DNA of 64,000 nt from Ifrita kowaldi (lineage: Eukaryota > Chordata > Aves > Passeriformes > Cinclosomatidae): positions 705,942 through 769,941 of the forward strand of contig VZRS01015031.1 of the NCBI GenBank assembly GCA_013398055.1, written 5' to 3'. The position numbers were made by a program, and so were the translations under genes. The notes beneath the pieces are model-generated. The model made no database searches. It saw only the letters and a list, made by a program, of their open reading frames with translations, and was not told the origin of the DNA. Shown here piece after piece: positions 12,279 to 25,080 of the stretch. How positions within the stretch are numbered: position 1 is the stretch's first letter; every line of letters begins with the position of its first letter.

Positions 12279-14214
12279 CAGGGGCTAGGAGGAGCTCTGG
12301 GAGCTTATGGATATGAGCTGTGCCCACCTCAGCAGAGTTGATGCCGACATCAACAGGTGCAGATAATGCTTCCTGCGCACAGGGGAGTGCTGCTGCTTTC
12401 ACTGATCTCAGGAGCAGAGCCACAGCACCAGGACTCTGGCTGCCAACAGAAAGCGCAGCAGCTCTGGCTTTTTACTGCGAATGGTACCTTCAGACTCCAT
12501 CATTCACTCTTGGCAAAGGCCAGCCAAATTTACAACCTTCTGTTGCTTTAACCAGTCCTGCTGTGTCTGTGGTTGAGCCAGCTTTCACGTGCTGCTGGAG
12601 GCTTCTTCAGCACTTTTAGGGGTATGTGCCCTTGTGACTGGGGCAGCAGCAATGGACTGATCATGTCTTCATCTCGCAGCAGAATTATTTTCATCTCCCC
12701 CACCTGTCATCCAGGTCACATTACACAAGAATAAGCCAGTTTTTTACTCTTCTTTCTGGACCATGCTTATGAGAGATCCCCTGGGACAGTCTCAGCTAGA
12801 AAGAGCATTTCAGCTGAAAGGGTTTGGCTGGGTGTGAATCAAATGGGTTGTACAGATGTAAAGACACCGAGAAAAGAGAACTGCTAGCTCCTCTCTGGCC
12901 ATCAGTTTCAGCTGGAGTCTCTGTTTCAGGTGGATATAATATTAAAGTGATATTAACCTGTATTATTTCCTTTTGTCCTACTAACATCCAGGAATTAATG
13001 TAGATTAAGTCCTTCCAGGTGCATGTAGTGTTTTCCATGTTAATCATTAGAATGTACTCTTGCTTTAAAAAAAAACAACAACAGAAAAGAACCCAGGTTG
13101 TTGCTCTGACCTCTGTGTTGATATGAGTGATAGGAGAGAAGACAGATTAGTGACAGGAGCAGTCTAGAAATGGGCTGTTACAAAAGACAGCATAAAACTG
13201 TTCCCATCTGTCCATGGCAATGATTTAGACTGGAATTTTTAAAGACACCTGATGTAGTGAGGTGTCCAAAGCCAGAATGCTTTGTCAGGTTCCCAGACTT
13301 TAACGTGGGATGAAAAGCATCACTGCATGACCTGCATCTGCAATGTTTAACTCAGCCAACTTTCTGGGGGCTTTGTTGACCAGATTCTTTATTTTCTTGA
13401 AGGAAAATTACTTGAATAAGACTGGTGTTTTTACTTTCTCTCTGCTCTCCCAATCAGCTACAGTTTTTGAAGTAGTACTTCAGAGTACTTGCTCCCATTT
13501 CAGGGTCTTCAATGTGCGTCAATATGTCTACTTAGGGCTGGCAGATACATAGACGAGCTAGCAGGCTATTCTGCTCCTCCATTCCCTGGAGAACTTTCAC
13601 CTCTTTAACAGCAGCTTAAAAACCAGGTTCCTACCTGAAACGAGCAAAGAACAACTAAGACTCTTCATTTGACTTCTCCAGCCCTAGACACAGCACCAGT
13701 GACCTCATGCTATGTTTGGACCTCTTGAAAATCAGCCTACCCAATGCTCTTGAAAAATGCGAAGGAACCCTACTCTCTGGACAGGTTTCAAACCTTCTTT
13801 CAGGTTTAGGATGTGCCCTCAATGGACTATTTCCCAGAGGAAGAGAAAGAGCAGAGGATGGGGTACAGGTGTTCCTGGCAGAAGTGCAGCTCTTAAACAA
13901 CACAAAAGCAGCACTCCTGATGCCTTTCCTTGCTGAGGCTGTTGAACTATGAGAGGGACATACACAAGGGCTGCACTGGCTGGCAGCTTTTCTGCAAACT
14001 GAACTGTCCCAACTACAGTTAGTCATAAAGGTTCCATCTACATTGTTTTTCACGGGAAAATTGAGTTTCCTGAGGGAAACCTTTGACTTGGAAAGTGCAA
14101 TCTTGGTTTTGAAGGTAGAATAGGGTGTGATATCCCATTATTCCACCACCCCCCAACCCCTCTGCCCTATTTCTCTCAAAAAATGTGTAGGCTTGAGTCA
14201 AAGAAGAGACCCAT
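12279..14214. other. Non-coding sequence with overlapping open frames
   Basis: 12300-12620 and 13655-14053 are relatively GC-rich and open over long stretches. In the second, a 132-codon minus frame overlaps an 81-codon plus frame (13707-13952). Neither translation is recognised. A fair acceptor (ACTTCTCCAG) ends at 13681 and its plus frame stays open to the stop at 13952, and AATAAA lies at 14230, so a terminal exon is conceivable. With no homology I do not call a gene. Confidence 0.4.
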
Positions 14215-14510
14215 GTGTTTTAAATTGAATAATAAATATTTTCCGAAGGAATAACGAAATTCTTACAAGTTCAATTAATTTTGTATTTGCTAAAAACAAC
14301 CCTCTCCCCCAAACTAAGACAGCTATGAACGTGTGCAGGAGTACATTCAAGCAACGTATTAACAATCTAAGAAAAATATTTTCTAGCATTGACTTTGATT
14401 CAATTAGAGATTTAGTCTAATTATCCAGCAGAAATTAACTAGCTTGCCTTATTAGACATGAAACTCAATAAATTCAATCATTAATTGAATCAACTTGAAT
14501 AACTCACAGG
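14215..14510. promoter_or_regulatory. AT-rich TAAT-dense segment, possible conserved enhancer
   Basis: TAAT/ATTA cores occur repeatedly (near 14230, 14275, 14405, 14418, 14440, 14452, 14480). There is a small palindrome with arms ATTCAAT/ATTGAAT at 14472-14490. The sequence is AT-rich without being simple-repeat, which is the usual look of a vertebrate conserved non-coding element carrying homeodomain sites. This is compositional inference only; cross-species conservation would be needed to support it. Confidence 0.25.
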
Positions 14511-14839
14511 GGGAAATTGTGTGAAGAACCAAATATCCTATTCAGCCTGGTAAGGGGTGCAGTCTTCTCAGTACCTTGCAGTATGAAGCTTCCTGTGTGC
14601 TCCCCTTCCTGTGGGTTTGCTCTGTAACTCCCAACCCTTGCAGGGATCACAGAGATGTGAAGGGATAATGAAGTCTCTGTCTATACAATTATAATGGATT
14701 ACTAAAAGTATCAGAGTTGCTGTAAATAAATCATTATATCAGGCTCATTTAGCCTGATTCCTACTCTCAGCTGGCTCATAGTAGAGTCTCGTCTCGGAAA
14801 GTCAGCCATTCCTTTGCAATTAGATTTATCACTAATCAA

Positions 14840-15010
14840 AAATGGAAGCTATCCTGCCAGCTTTCAATTGCACTTGGAAATACTGGGTTGGGCTCAAGCC
14901 TCCAAGCTGAATTTATTCATTTATTCGAATTTAAAAACTACCCATCTGCAAATATTTAGATGCCCTAACTATTAATTAAAACTTACAGTGACCATTTAGC
15001 GAGGCACAGC
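14840..15010. promoter_or_regulatory. Second AT-rich enhancer-like segment
   Basis: Another non-repetitive AT-rich stretch with homeodomain-type words (for example TATTAATTAAAAC near 14970). It sits about 330 bases after the first such segment. Spaced clusters of this type are common in gene deserts beside developmental genes. The assignment is inference from composition. Confidence 0.2.
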
Positions 15011-18000
15011 ATCCACATTAACCCAGACATCGCAGCAGTAGAAGAGCTCCTTTCACCTCCCGTCTCCTGGCAACAACACCTTCCAACTTCCTCAAAAACT
15101 CCATCCAGTGAGTGGTTTACAGCAATTGCATCTCTGTAAGATGCGATTGTCCCTTTTCACAGAGCTTGATGAGGTGACCAGTCTTGCAGGGACTGTGCAG
15201 CCACACTTTTACCAGCTGTACCTGGGCCAGGTCTCCCTTGTGACTGGACTTTGCATTCCAGGGCCACAGGGGACTTGGTCCAGGCTCAAGATTGTCTTAA
15301 AAGGCATCTCCCTTGTCTGCGTCACCACCTTGTTTGCAGCCCCATACTGTCTGGTTGCACCTGATGCCCAGCTCCCCACTGAGCGGTGCTTCTCTCTGAC
15401 CTGCTCAGTTTCATCCCCTCTGGGCCTCAAATCATTTGCATGGAAAAAGAAAGAGGGATTTTGTATCCTGGAAGGTCTTAGGTCACTTCGAATTCAGGAC
15501 CAAATGCTTATGCAGAGGAGAGTACAATGTCTATCCTCAACTGCCAAATACACCCACAAAATCCCAGCTTAGTAAATTCATCTTCTGCCAATATGTACTT
15601 GGCCAGGATACCAAACAACATGCTGTGTGGGTGGATGTAAATAAAATCCCTTTATCATTGCAATCTAGCCATCTCTTGGCAGCCATGGCAACTGAGTAAC
15701 AGTACTCAGATTCTGTCATCAGTGATACAGCACGAAAGTTTATATAACACAGGATATGTTTACACCAAGTTTCACACAAGGAAGACAAAAGGTAATACTG
15801 TATTTACCTAGAGCTACAGTAGAACCAGGTATGTGGGGGAGGCGATATCTGGGCATGACCAGATTATATTTGGTAGTTTAATCTCTTTCCTATCTCATAA
15901 ATAGATTTATGTGTCATAATACTATCTAAAATCGTTGCTCAGTGAAATTAATTTCAATGAGCAGCATTCTGTTAATCTGTATACAATGTGCAGCATTCCA
16001 TGGCTCTGTACTCACAGTCTCCAAAGCTGCTTTGAAAATACAGAAGTGTTTTCCCACCACCATGCAATCCCATGAAATACTGATATTGGATATACTTCAC
16101 ATGTAATTCTTGGTCCCTCAGGGGATGACTACAGAGAGGAAGAAACATATGCCTAGGAACAAGGAATCTGTGAGAATAAGAAGTATTGTGGGAAGCAGAG
16201 GTCCACTCTGTACAAAAGCAGTTTCCAAACTGTTTCCATCCAAATATCTTCACAGATATGCTCTTTAGGAAAGTACAGTCTTAGCTATTAGCTAGACACT
16301 GGTAAGGGGAAAATATTAAAAAAAATATCTTTCTCTTTTATTTGTTGCCCTAAATATAATGCATTGCACAGACAAGAATAATTTTAACAAACATTCCCTC
16401 TTTCTGACTATAATAGGCATATATAAAAGTGAATATGAACTAGAAATATTACTGTAATCTTGAGTTGAAATTTTGTCAAGCATGGCATGATATTTTTGCA
16501 ATTTCATTTTGCTTCTTCATTGCAACATGTTGCTTGGTAGAGTCCAGTTAGTCATAACTATAGCTATACAGCATATGGAACTAATTAATGTAGTAATTAA
16601 GTGGCATCATGCTGTAGATTTCATTGAAGTGTTCACAGTATGCTAATGTTTATACTTACCTGTAGTAGTGTAGTCCAAGAAAGCTTCTCTGAGCAAAACC
16701 ATGTAGGACTTGGTGCTGCAGGGTGGGAACACGGCTCTGTCCCTTCTGATGTACCAACCACAAACTAGGAAATATCTTGTCTCTGGGGAGAAAAGGTCTT
16801 CCCAGCTGAGTAAAACAGGAGTTCCCAAGGTGCTTGGGAACATCCTTTAATTTTTTCCCCAGCCTCTTGGTCTCAAGTGTAAAGTCTCAGTGTAGCTCCT
16901 GAGTCACAAGGATGAGGTGCAAATTGATCATGAGGGAAGATGCTGCTATGTGAAGAAACTAAAAAACAGCACCTGAGCCAGAGTACAAAACTGAAGGAAA
17001 CTCTCAGCTCTCCATAGCATGACCAGGACTGCATGAACACCTCACACAAGTCCATGCTGCTAATTTCCAGAATAATTCAGTGAATATCTTATGGTTAAAA
17101 TCTCCTCTAAAAGCTGACAGCAAATGCAAACCACAAGACCTTACTCCCTGCTGTGTCATAGTCGTTTACACCTCTCTGACATCACTATTACAGCAATAAA
17201 CCAGATCCATCATATTCATATGAAAACCAATAATGTACGTTGGAACTGAGGAATTTAACAGAACAATATGTTTCAACAAAACAACTGTTGCGATCCAGCA
17301 GAAGCAGTGGGAAATAATTTAATTTTATTTTAGAAAACTCCTTTTTTTCTATAAAAAACATTTTAAAAACTCATAACAATTTGAATAAATGTGAAGGGAA
17401 CTCTTTAGGCAGCACACAGAAAATAAGAAAATGGATGATTTAAGTTACAGAACCTACAAACTTGGCCTCCTCGAAGTTACCAAAGCTAGCAGAGGGTCTG
17501 ATTATAACAGGGATAATTTAGAAGACTAAGAAAATGTGGTAGAATAAAAAGCAGGGACAAAAGCTACATTAAAGCAATTATCGCTCAACTTGCTGCTGTG
17601 AAACACATTAATATACCACAAACTTTGCCTGCGGTTTTGTGAGTTTAGCAACAACAAGAGCAGGTAATTCTGAAATATTCAGATAAAATTGGATATTTGA
17701 TTTGGGCATTACTTTAAAACTAGAAATAGTGCTATGGGGTCCAAGATGATCTATGGTTTCAAGACTGAGTGTTACACGAAAGGCTGGATGCAGACCTTGT
17801 GCCACATGCACAGCCTGTCCTACAGCAGTGGGCCTCCCACCATGGTTGGTAAATCACGTCTGCACGTCACCCATCTCAGCCACAGGCTTGAGGCTGCACA
17901 GCCACCCCTGTCAGGCTCAGGGCCTGGTGCTGGCCGTGTTGTAATGACAGACATGCAGGATAAGCGTGCTAAAAGCCATTCAGGTCTTAAAGTTAAGAGT

Positions 18001-21000
18001 GACCGAGTCTGACTCGTAACCAGCTGTTGGACTCTGGCTTCCTCTGTAGTCAATGGAGCAAGCTACAGATTGGGACGGCCTGTGACCAACTCTGGACATA
18101 ATGGCTAGATTTTGGCATCCTTCTTCACATCCAGAGTTCTTACCCTGCCTGTTGAAAAGGGTCTGGCAGCCTTGTCTGCTACCCTTCTAAGTCATTCACT
18201 GTTCTGACAATGAAGGATGTCTTAACAGCCATCACCCCAGTCTGACTTTGGTACAAAGGCAAATGGCCTGAATACGGTCTATATCTGTGCAGATAAAATA
18301 GAAAAGGGTCAGGTACCCAGCTGCTGAGCCTCAAGCTGAGTAGGGTGGACAATATCCACAGTGCCTTGCACAAGACGCTATAGGGCAGCCTTGTTTTGGA
18401 GAGAGCTGGCTGAGACAAATCATCAGATGAGCCATTTGGATGATCGAAGATACGATGTTTGACCTTGTTCCCGGTAACACAGACCCATAAAATCTAATTA
18501 GTTATGCAATACAGCCCACAGGCTGACGTAATATTCCCTGTAGGAAAAAGAGGAGAAAAAGTCAGATCTACTTGAGAAGGTCAAAGTCTGCATTCTAAAC
18601 ATTAACTTACGATACAGCTTACGGCATTTATTAATGCCTCTATAAATATTGAGACCTCCTCATACAATCAAGATAGTTCCAGTAGCACTTACATTATGAA
18701 AGACATCTCTCAGGCTTTACAGAAAAGTATGACCTTGCCTTGCAGACTTCTACCTTTTTGTGCTAATGGACCGATACTTTTTAAAATTCCACCTGCTTCC
18801 TTTTACAGGAGGCTATGTTTGCTATACTGCAAAAGAGCTAATGAAGGCATTCTTTTAACTAACTCTGAGCTAAAGGGATGAACCAGATGACTCAGAGGCT
18901 TTGGTTGCTGCAATTTTGTTAAGCTCATCAATGGCAACATCTGTTTCTTGAGTGAATGAAGCCGGAGATGTTTTCTTTCCTTTTTTGGTTTTAATCAGAA
19001 TTATTTAAAAGAGGAGGGGTGAGGTAGAGAGTTGGCGCAATGGTGTCACAGCTAAAATATTACTGTCACTTCAATTACTTCATCTGAAGATTGTTCATAT
19101 CTTTATGCTGGATATCAGCGAGGATAAGCCTTTACCAGGCCACTGTGGGTGTATCTGGAGGGAAACAGTCACAGGTCCACCAACACTTTCCATCTGATGA
19201 ATCTTCATCTAACATGGAAGTGGTCTATCTCCTAGTTTGGAGAACAGGAAAATTCTCCTGTAGTTTTAACTGTGAATTGACACAGAAATCACATCCCTTT
19301 CTCAAACCATTTCCACTTCTGCTTGCTTTGGAGGAGAGGGTACAAGACAGTGAGGATGCAGAGGCTGATGCTGCCAGACTTGAAAGTAGCATTGCACAGG
19401 CTCTCCTTTGGAGACAGCCAGGTAGACCTAGTCCCAGTTCTGCCCTAGATGTCTAATACAGACAGACCCATCAGTCCTCAAGTAAGAGGCAGACAGAGAA
19501 CTTCTTTCTTATAAAGAAATTGTAATGTTAATGCAAACAGTTCCAGTGTGACTACTCAAGGAATAGCTCACCTGTGTGAGAAGGAAATTCCCAATTCAGC
19601 CACACACTGAAAGCAAACAAGCAAACAGGAGTCCTTCCCTAGAAGTATTCTGACCACTCTGCCCATGAGCACTTGGACTCTTCCAGGTCTTCTCACTGTA
19701 TGGATAGCAGTGGCACATCAAGCACTAAGGAAAGGTCCCTTAGCCTGCTCTTATCTGCTTCGACTGAGTGCAGGACCCATGCCAACAGAAAGGAGCACCT
19801 AGAAAGTGGTTGAGAGATAGAAGGGCTTGTCTGGGAGAGCTGAGGAAGAAGAGGCACACATAAATCAAAAATAATCATCCACTTCACTAAAATCGAATCA
19901 TAGAGCCTCGTGTGTCAAGGGGGAGAATAGATAAGCTGGTATTGGAGGCAAGACCATGAGATACAGAGCTCTATCAGATATGCAAAATAATTTTGTGCCT
20001 AGTTAGGCAGTCCCAGTGTGGCTTTTGTCACATGTACATGGACCAACACCCAAACTGTGAGAAGTGATTTCTATTCTTTGCCCCTTTGAAATTCATCCAG
20101 AATCCACACTGTCACCCCAGTGCCACGAGAATGTCAGAATCTGTTCTAGGTAGGAGATATTAAGAGTAGAGCTGACAGAATGGGCTCTAAACCTTATTCA
20201 CACTTCCCTCACCCATGCTGAAGCAGTGCCACATGGTAAGATTAGGAACATTCCTCCTGATACTGGCTGTAATGAGAAACAAGGACTAATGAGGTGATTT
20301 ATTATCCCCTGTCTCTCCCAAAGACCTCAACATGCTGGCTCTGTCCTGTACTCTTCAGCAGCTGATTTCAGAGGGACAGAACTCTACTCACTCTGCTGCA
20401 GCAAAATATGCTGTCTGTTCCCCAACACAAAGAAATGAGGAGGCGAGGCAAATCTCCAGGTTCTCAGAACTTTCCCTCATAAAAGAAATATATGTGCTTA
20501 TTGTTCTCCCAGATTACAAAAATTGGAAAGGAGAAGAGAGAACAGTAAATTGCACAGTGTATTTTATGGAATGGAAAACGCAGCACGACTGCTGCAGTGA
20601 AGTTCGTTTAGCCCATAGACATGTCATGGCTTGATCAAGAGTGCCACAGTCACTCAAGTGAGTCAAGATTCCCCAAAAGGACTTTCCACTGAGTTCAGCA
20701 TGATTTACCAAATCTGATGGAGAATGAAGAACTGTGGATTGGCTACAGTGGCTAACTATCCCCTAGCTTCAGACACTCCATCGCTTAACTGCTCTCAGTC
20801 TTCTGCACTCCCAGGTGCCCAAAAGCCTTGGAGTCAGAGTCCTGCTGTGTCAAACATTGTAAAAACAGAAATGAACAAACAGACCTTGTCCTGAAGACAT
20901 CACGAGGCTATCTTCAGGTTTTTCCTATGCTTTAAACAATGTGCGTGAATGGAATCTACGGAAGGGTTGAGATACTTAATCTAGAATTTTGAACTTTTTC

Positions 21001-21942
21001 AGGGTAGATTAGATTCTTAGGCTTTCATGCTAGAATGCTTTCTTCACTCTTGATCCTCTTGATTTCTTTGATATCCCCCTGTGAAATAAAGGTGTAATGG
21101 ATCCAAACCATGCAGGATGAAAGGCAGGCACCAGTGTCCCTGGTGATATTGCTGGTACTGCTGAGCATACAAGCGATACCTGGGTATCCAGACTGGTCTA
21201 GCTGGGTAGGCAACTCTCCAAAAGAGTGGTGTTGGTACAACCATGGTATACTACAAAGTTTAATTAATGTTTATTCTGTCTCACACTGTGTGGGACAACA
21301 AATGTAGGGTGAGCAACTCAGGCTGCCTCCAGCCCACAGCTGCCAGGGTCCAACTTCTTATATCGCTGATAGAAAAAAGTCACAATAACTCAGGCTACTC
21401 TGTGTCATTTATCAGGCTGGTCCAGTGGCTGCTTGAAGACACAAAAAATATCTACTACATTTACTGGATTAGTCTTTGTAAACTCTGCAGGATCTGAGGA
21501 TACTGAAAGTGGTCCACAGTGGTCACTTAAATGATGCAGCACTAGCGTCACACCAGATTATAATCACAAACTGTACTGATAGGCCCAGTGGCCTTTGTCA
21601 TTAGAAATAAAATTTCCATAACGTGAATCTGGGAATGCAAACAGTTTTTCATGTACTCATTAAGTTACAATGAAAAGAAGCAGAGGAAACAAGTCTGACT
21701 TTCAAAATAACTCATAGAAAAAACCCCAACAGTCCTTCTCTCAATACAGAAGATTATTCTGGGAGACATCCTAAAAAGGAAGCTGGGATTCTGTTTGCCT
21801 CACCTACAGTGTTTATCTCATGCTGGTTTGCAACAAGAAAAAGCAGTATTTAAGTAAAAGCTAGCTTAGGATACTTCTGTTAATGCTGTAGGAAAATATT
21901 TTGTAGTCTCTTAGGGCTGCTTTCTTTCCCCTGAAACTCTCT
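15011..21942. other. Non-coding unique sequence
   Basis: No gene or repeat family is recognised across this long stretch. It includes a 154-codon plus frame at 15108-15572 with no domain, signal peptide or familiar sequence; it contains an octamer word (ATTTGCAT, 15434-15441). The exon-like minus-strand interval 16660-16805 is entered separately. AT-rich parts at 16300-16650 and 17220-17420 have no clear simple repeat. A 100-codon plus frame at 20332-20634 is unrecognised. Confidence 0.45.
16660..16805 (-). other. Exon-like interval with perfect splice donor
   Basis: Read on the minus strand, a reasonable acceptor (pyrimidine-rich TCCTGTTTTACTCAG) precedes 146 bases that stay open in one frame and end in CTACAG followed by GTAAGTAT, a perfect 5' splice site. 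The frame begins WEDLFSPETRY and includes two nearby cysteines and several arginines. I do not recognise the protein, and it resembles no domain known to me. The length is typical of an internal exon. Chance is a real alternative, since one such arrangement in 128 kb of strand is not impossible. It could also be a non-coding RNA exon. Confidence 0.2.
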
Positions 21943-22071
21943 CAGGTTCAGGTTGGGTGCAGGTCTGAGCAACTTGGTCTAGCTGAGGATGTCCCTGCTC
22001 ATTGCAGAGGGGGTGGACAGGATCACCTTCAAAGGTCCCTTCCAACCCATACAATTCTATGGCTCTATGAC
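21943..22071 (+). mobile_element. CR1 retrotransposon, 3' end fragment
   Basis: The order of words matches the avian CR1 3' untranslated end in sense orientation: GAGCAACTTGGTCTAGCTGA, GATGTCCCTGCTCATTGCAG, the AAAGGTCCCTTCCAACCC block, then ATTCTATGGCTCTATGA as the terminal octamer-type repeat. CR1 is the dominant LINE of birds and most copies are 5'-truncated like this one. It has scattered substitutions, so it is not recent, and it carries no coding sequence. Confidence 0.92.
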
Positions 22072-24075
22072 TGCACTTGGTCAACAGGTTTAGCTGACAC
22101 CTGAGCTTGTTTCTTGTTCTGCAGCAAGCATATGAAGGAGAAACCACATATTCCCTGATTATGGCTTCCTTAACCCAGCTACACAGTTCATCTGTGTTTG
22201 GGGTCTACTTTGACAGACTGGCTGTAAGACACATCTCAAATGTATCACAAGGGCTTGGGAGGACAATCTGGAGCCACCACTGAGCAGGCTTGGTCAGAGT
22301 GTCCAGTCCAGCACAGTGTCAGCACATGTCCTGGCCCAGTCCCAGGAGAGCTGTGGCTGCATTAGGCTGGTGCTCTGCCCAGAGTAATTAGATCTGCCTC
22401 TGAAGAAGAATAAGGAACTTGGGTGATGTAATTATACCTCTTCTGGAGCTAATTCAGGGACCACAGCATTACGCTGAATGGTGTAGCCTAGATATTTCAG
22501 AAGTTACTCACTTTGAATTATCTTTGATAAGAACTCACAAGGGAGAGATTTAGCGCTGCAGTTGTAAGTTTCATCCATCTCTCCCTCCTACTTCTGTCAG
22601 TGATGCCTCCTGCGGTGTTTTCCCTTCCAGTCCCAAAACCTATAGCACAGCCACATGAGCCTTACAACCTGTCCAAGACCCAGCCTCCATCAGGAGGCAT
22701 GACTCTTTCAGAGGGCGTCTGACACGGCTTCCCACTCAACCTTGGAAAAGAGCTTACTCCAGCCATTTTCAGGATTGCAGAATGGGGAGGTACACTATTA
22801 AAGGAATGAAAATGAATGGTGTCAAGCACAATGGAATCAGGTTAGGTTAATGATATTGGAAGGTCATTATTAATTTTTGCTGCCTTTTCAGAGTTTTTTT
22901 TTTTTTCAAAGCCGCTTAGATATGTTACTGTGATAAGCACAGCATAAACGTTCAGCCAGACAGACACTGTACCTTCACCTTATTACGTGTGACTGAAACT
23001 GCAAACAGCTCAGATCAATCTCAGAGACATTAAATTAGCGCTGAATCTCACTCCATCTCCCATACAAAATGAGCTGAGCTAAATCTGAGATAATGCCCAT
23101 ATCAAGAGACATTACAAAACATATTCTATTGGGTGAAGATTTATTTTAGTTTTTCCACAGACTATTTCTGGCTACATGAACAATGGTAAAGAAGAGAAAT
23201 TCTCAGCATTAGAAATGCATTGAATCTGTACGTGCATTATGTAGCAGCTAGGGGTTCTGTTTTTAAGACAGGACCAAATAATGATTCTTGCATAATGTAA
23301 CTATATGACAACTAAAAAGAAGCCCTGGTTTAAAATGGGAAGCAGAGAATATCACAGAATCACAATAACAAGGTCATTTGAAAGTGAGGGCAAATAAGTA
23401 AGCAACTAAAGGAAAGAAAATTAGATATAATGAAAACAAAGGAAACATTCATTGTGGGTTGGGTGCAGAGCAAGGAATAAGTTAGTGCCTTAACTAAGTT
23501 GGCACATACAGGCAAACCTCTCTGCAGGTCTGAAAAGGCTTCTGCCATTCCCCACACTGTTATTGCAGCTCTTAGGGGGATAAAACGACCTTGCATCGTA
23601 AGCACTGAGCTGAGCATCATTGTTGTCATCATCACAATGAAGCTGGTTTAGGCCATCTCCAATGGTTCTGGCTACCCCTGATCATGGTCTGGCTACCCCT
23701 GTAATAACAAATAGAGCAGAGGCAGGTTATAGGCTAACATGCTGTCCTAGAACCACACAAAGTGTTTATTGCTAAAATCTCTCTGGCATATTTTTGTCTT
23801 TTTGTTCTACTATTTTCCCAAACATTTTCTGGACAGAGATGGGGAATAACCTGGGTGAGGGACAGCTTGAATGTGTGCATGCCTTTCTGACCAGCGAAGG
23901 GGAAAGGTTTGCCATGTGGAGATGAATTGTGCTGTGCCACTTGGCCTCAGGACCAGAGTGTGCTCCTCAGTCTGTTTTATTTGGTAGTGCAAAATGAAGC
24001 ATTTGAGAATCATAGAGGTCAAATAAGGTACCAGAAGACAGGAAAAAAAGACAATCATAGTTATTCTTCTTAAAC
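22072..24075. other. Non-coding unique sequence
   Basis: No gene is recognised. A 13-base T run lies at 22894-22906. The stretch 22985-23245 is non-repetitive and AT-rich with a conserved-element look. A short string with AGAATCAC at 23351-23365 resembles the CR1 tail but is too short to call. Confidence 0.45.
23667..23701 (+). repeat. 21-base-period duplication
   Basis: TCTGGCTACCCCTG occurs at 23667-23680 and again, identical, at 23688-23701. This is a small exact duplication, probably recent slippage. No function is evident. Confidence 0.8.
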
Positions 24076-25080
24076 AGGGAAAAGATCAGTCAACATCAGC
24101 TCCTAGAAAAAATCCAGAACAAATAGTTGACTGCACTATGTATAAGGACCTGAAGGGTAACAGGAAGATAAATAATAGTCCACTGGGATTCATCACAGCC
24201 AGATTGCATTATACCAATTTAGCTTCTGTCTATACCAAGATCTTACAGTTAGAGCTGAAGCAGTTAATTTGACATATTTTTATCTGAACACTGTCTCATA
24301 TAACCTTGTCATTAAAAAAATCTACACGACTGTCCATCCTACACTTGACCGCCCATTAACAGAAAATGCTCAATAACTGTGTTCTTGAGGAGCATCTTCT
24401 GGTTTAGTGTCATCCCAAAGGAAAGCAGGTCATGCACTTCAAGACTGGTCTGTAATACAAAATAAAACATGTTGTGTGGGGTATAAAGTCAACCACTTCA
24501 AAAGAATTCTTGTAACAATTGAAATACTAACGTACATGTATAATGTTGGGCATCATAGACTGAAACATGGTCTCCATTAAAAAATGGGAGCCATCAGATC
24601 AGGTTTTACATGCAGAGGAGCAGCTTCCAAAGCATACTGTTTTGTTCCACTTTTTGTAAGAGCTCAGTTGAAGCTCTCTGTTTAGTTCTGGGTATCAGAA
24701 AGAGAAACTGGAGACAGTCTAGAAGAAAGAGATATTGAAAGTATGGTTTCTTGGGAAAGATCAAAGGGCTTGAGATTGTTTAACTTAAAAACTGATTTGG
24801 GACATGACAACAGACCACAAACATTTTTAGAGAGAAGAGAATAATCTGTTCCTTCTTCCCATGATGGATAGTAAAAACAAGAATAACAGGAAAACTCTCC
24901 TAAATCAATGCACAGGGAAGCACTAGCACAGATTGCCTACGGAGATATGGCAGTCTCTATCAAGGAGGATCAGTAGCAATTAGACAAGCAGGAGGTATAA
25001 ATGACACTTCCTTAAGCTACATGGACAGACTAAGGCAGCTTCTGAATGAACTTCCCAATCCAGTTTTTCTATGACTCTGT
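24076..25080 (+). mobile_element. Old CR1 retrotransposon, about 1 kb, decayed
   Basis: The first 200 bases line up with the CR1 reverse-transcriptase coding region, in the part that in intact copies encodes the 'RPVSL...' through 'SQHGF' motifs; here it is full of stops and indels. The next part matches the 'GACACTGTCTC' segment. From about 24690 the 3' part follows: GGAGACAGTCTAGAAGA, GGGACATGACAACAG, GGAAGCACTAGCACAGATTG, and a tail at 25048-25080 with CTTCCCAATCC and TTTCTATGACTCTG. The gap around 24350-24680 aligns poorly. It belongs to an older, more diverged CR1 lineage than the copies at 39791 and 58309. The element is dead. Confidence 0.8.

Noticed and set aside
15108..15572. 154-codon plus frame
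   Set aside because: No domain, no familiar sequence, no splice or promoter context; expected by chance in 64 kb on six frames.
19890..19915. GAATCATAGAG resembling a CR1 tail octamer
   Set aside because: A single octamer with no CR1 sequence on either side.
23345..23390. Possible CR1 tail (AGAATCAC string)
   Set aside because: Only about 15 bases match and the next CR1 block does not follow.
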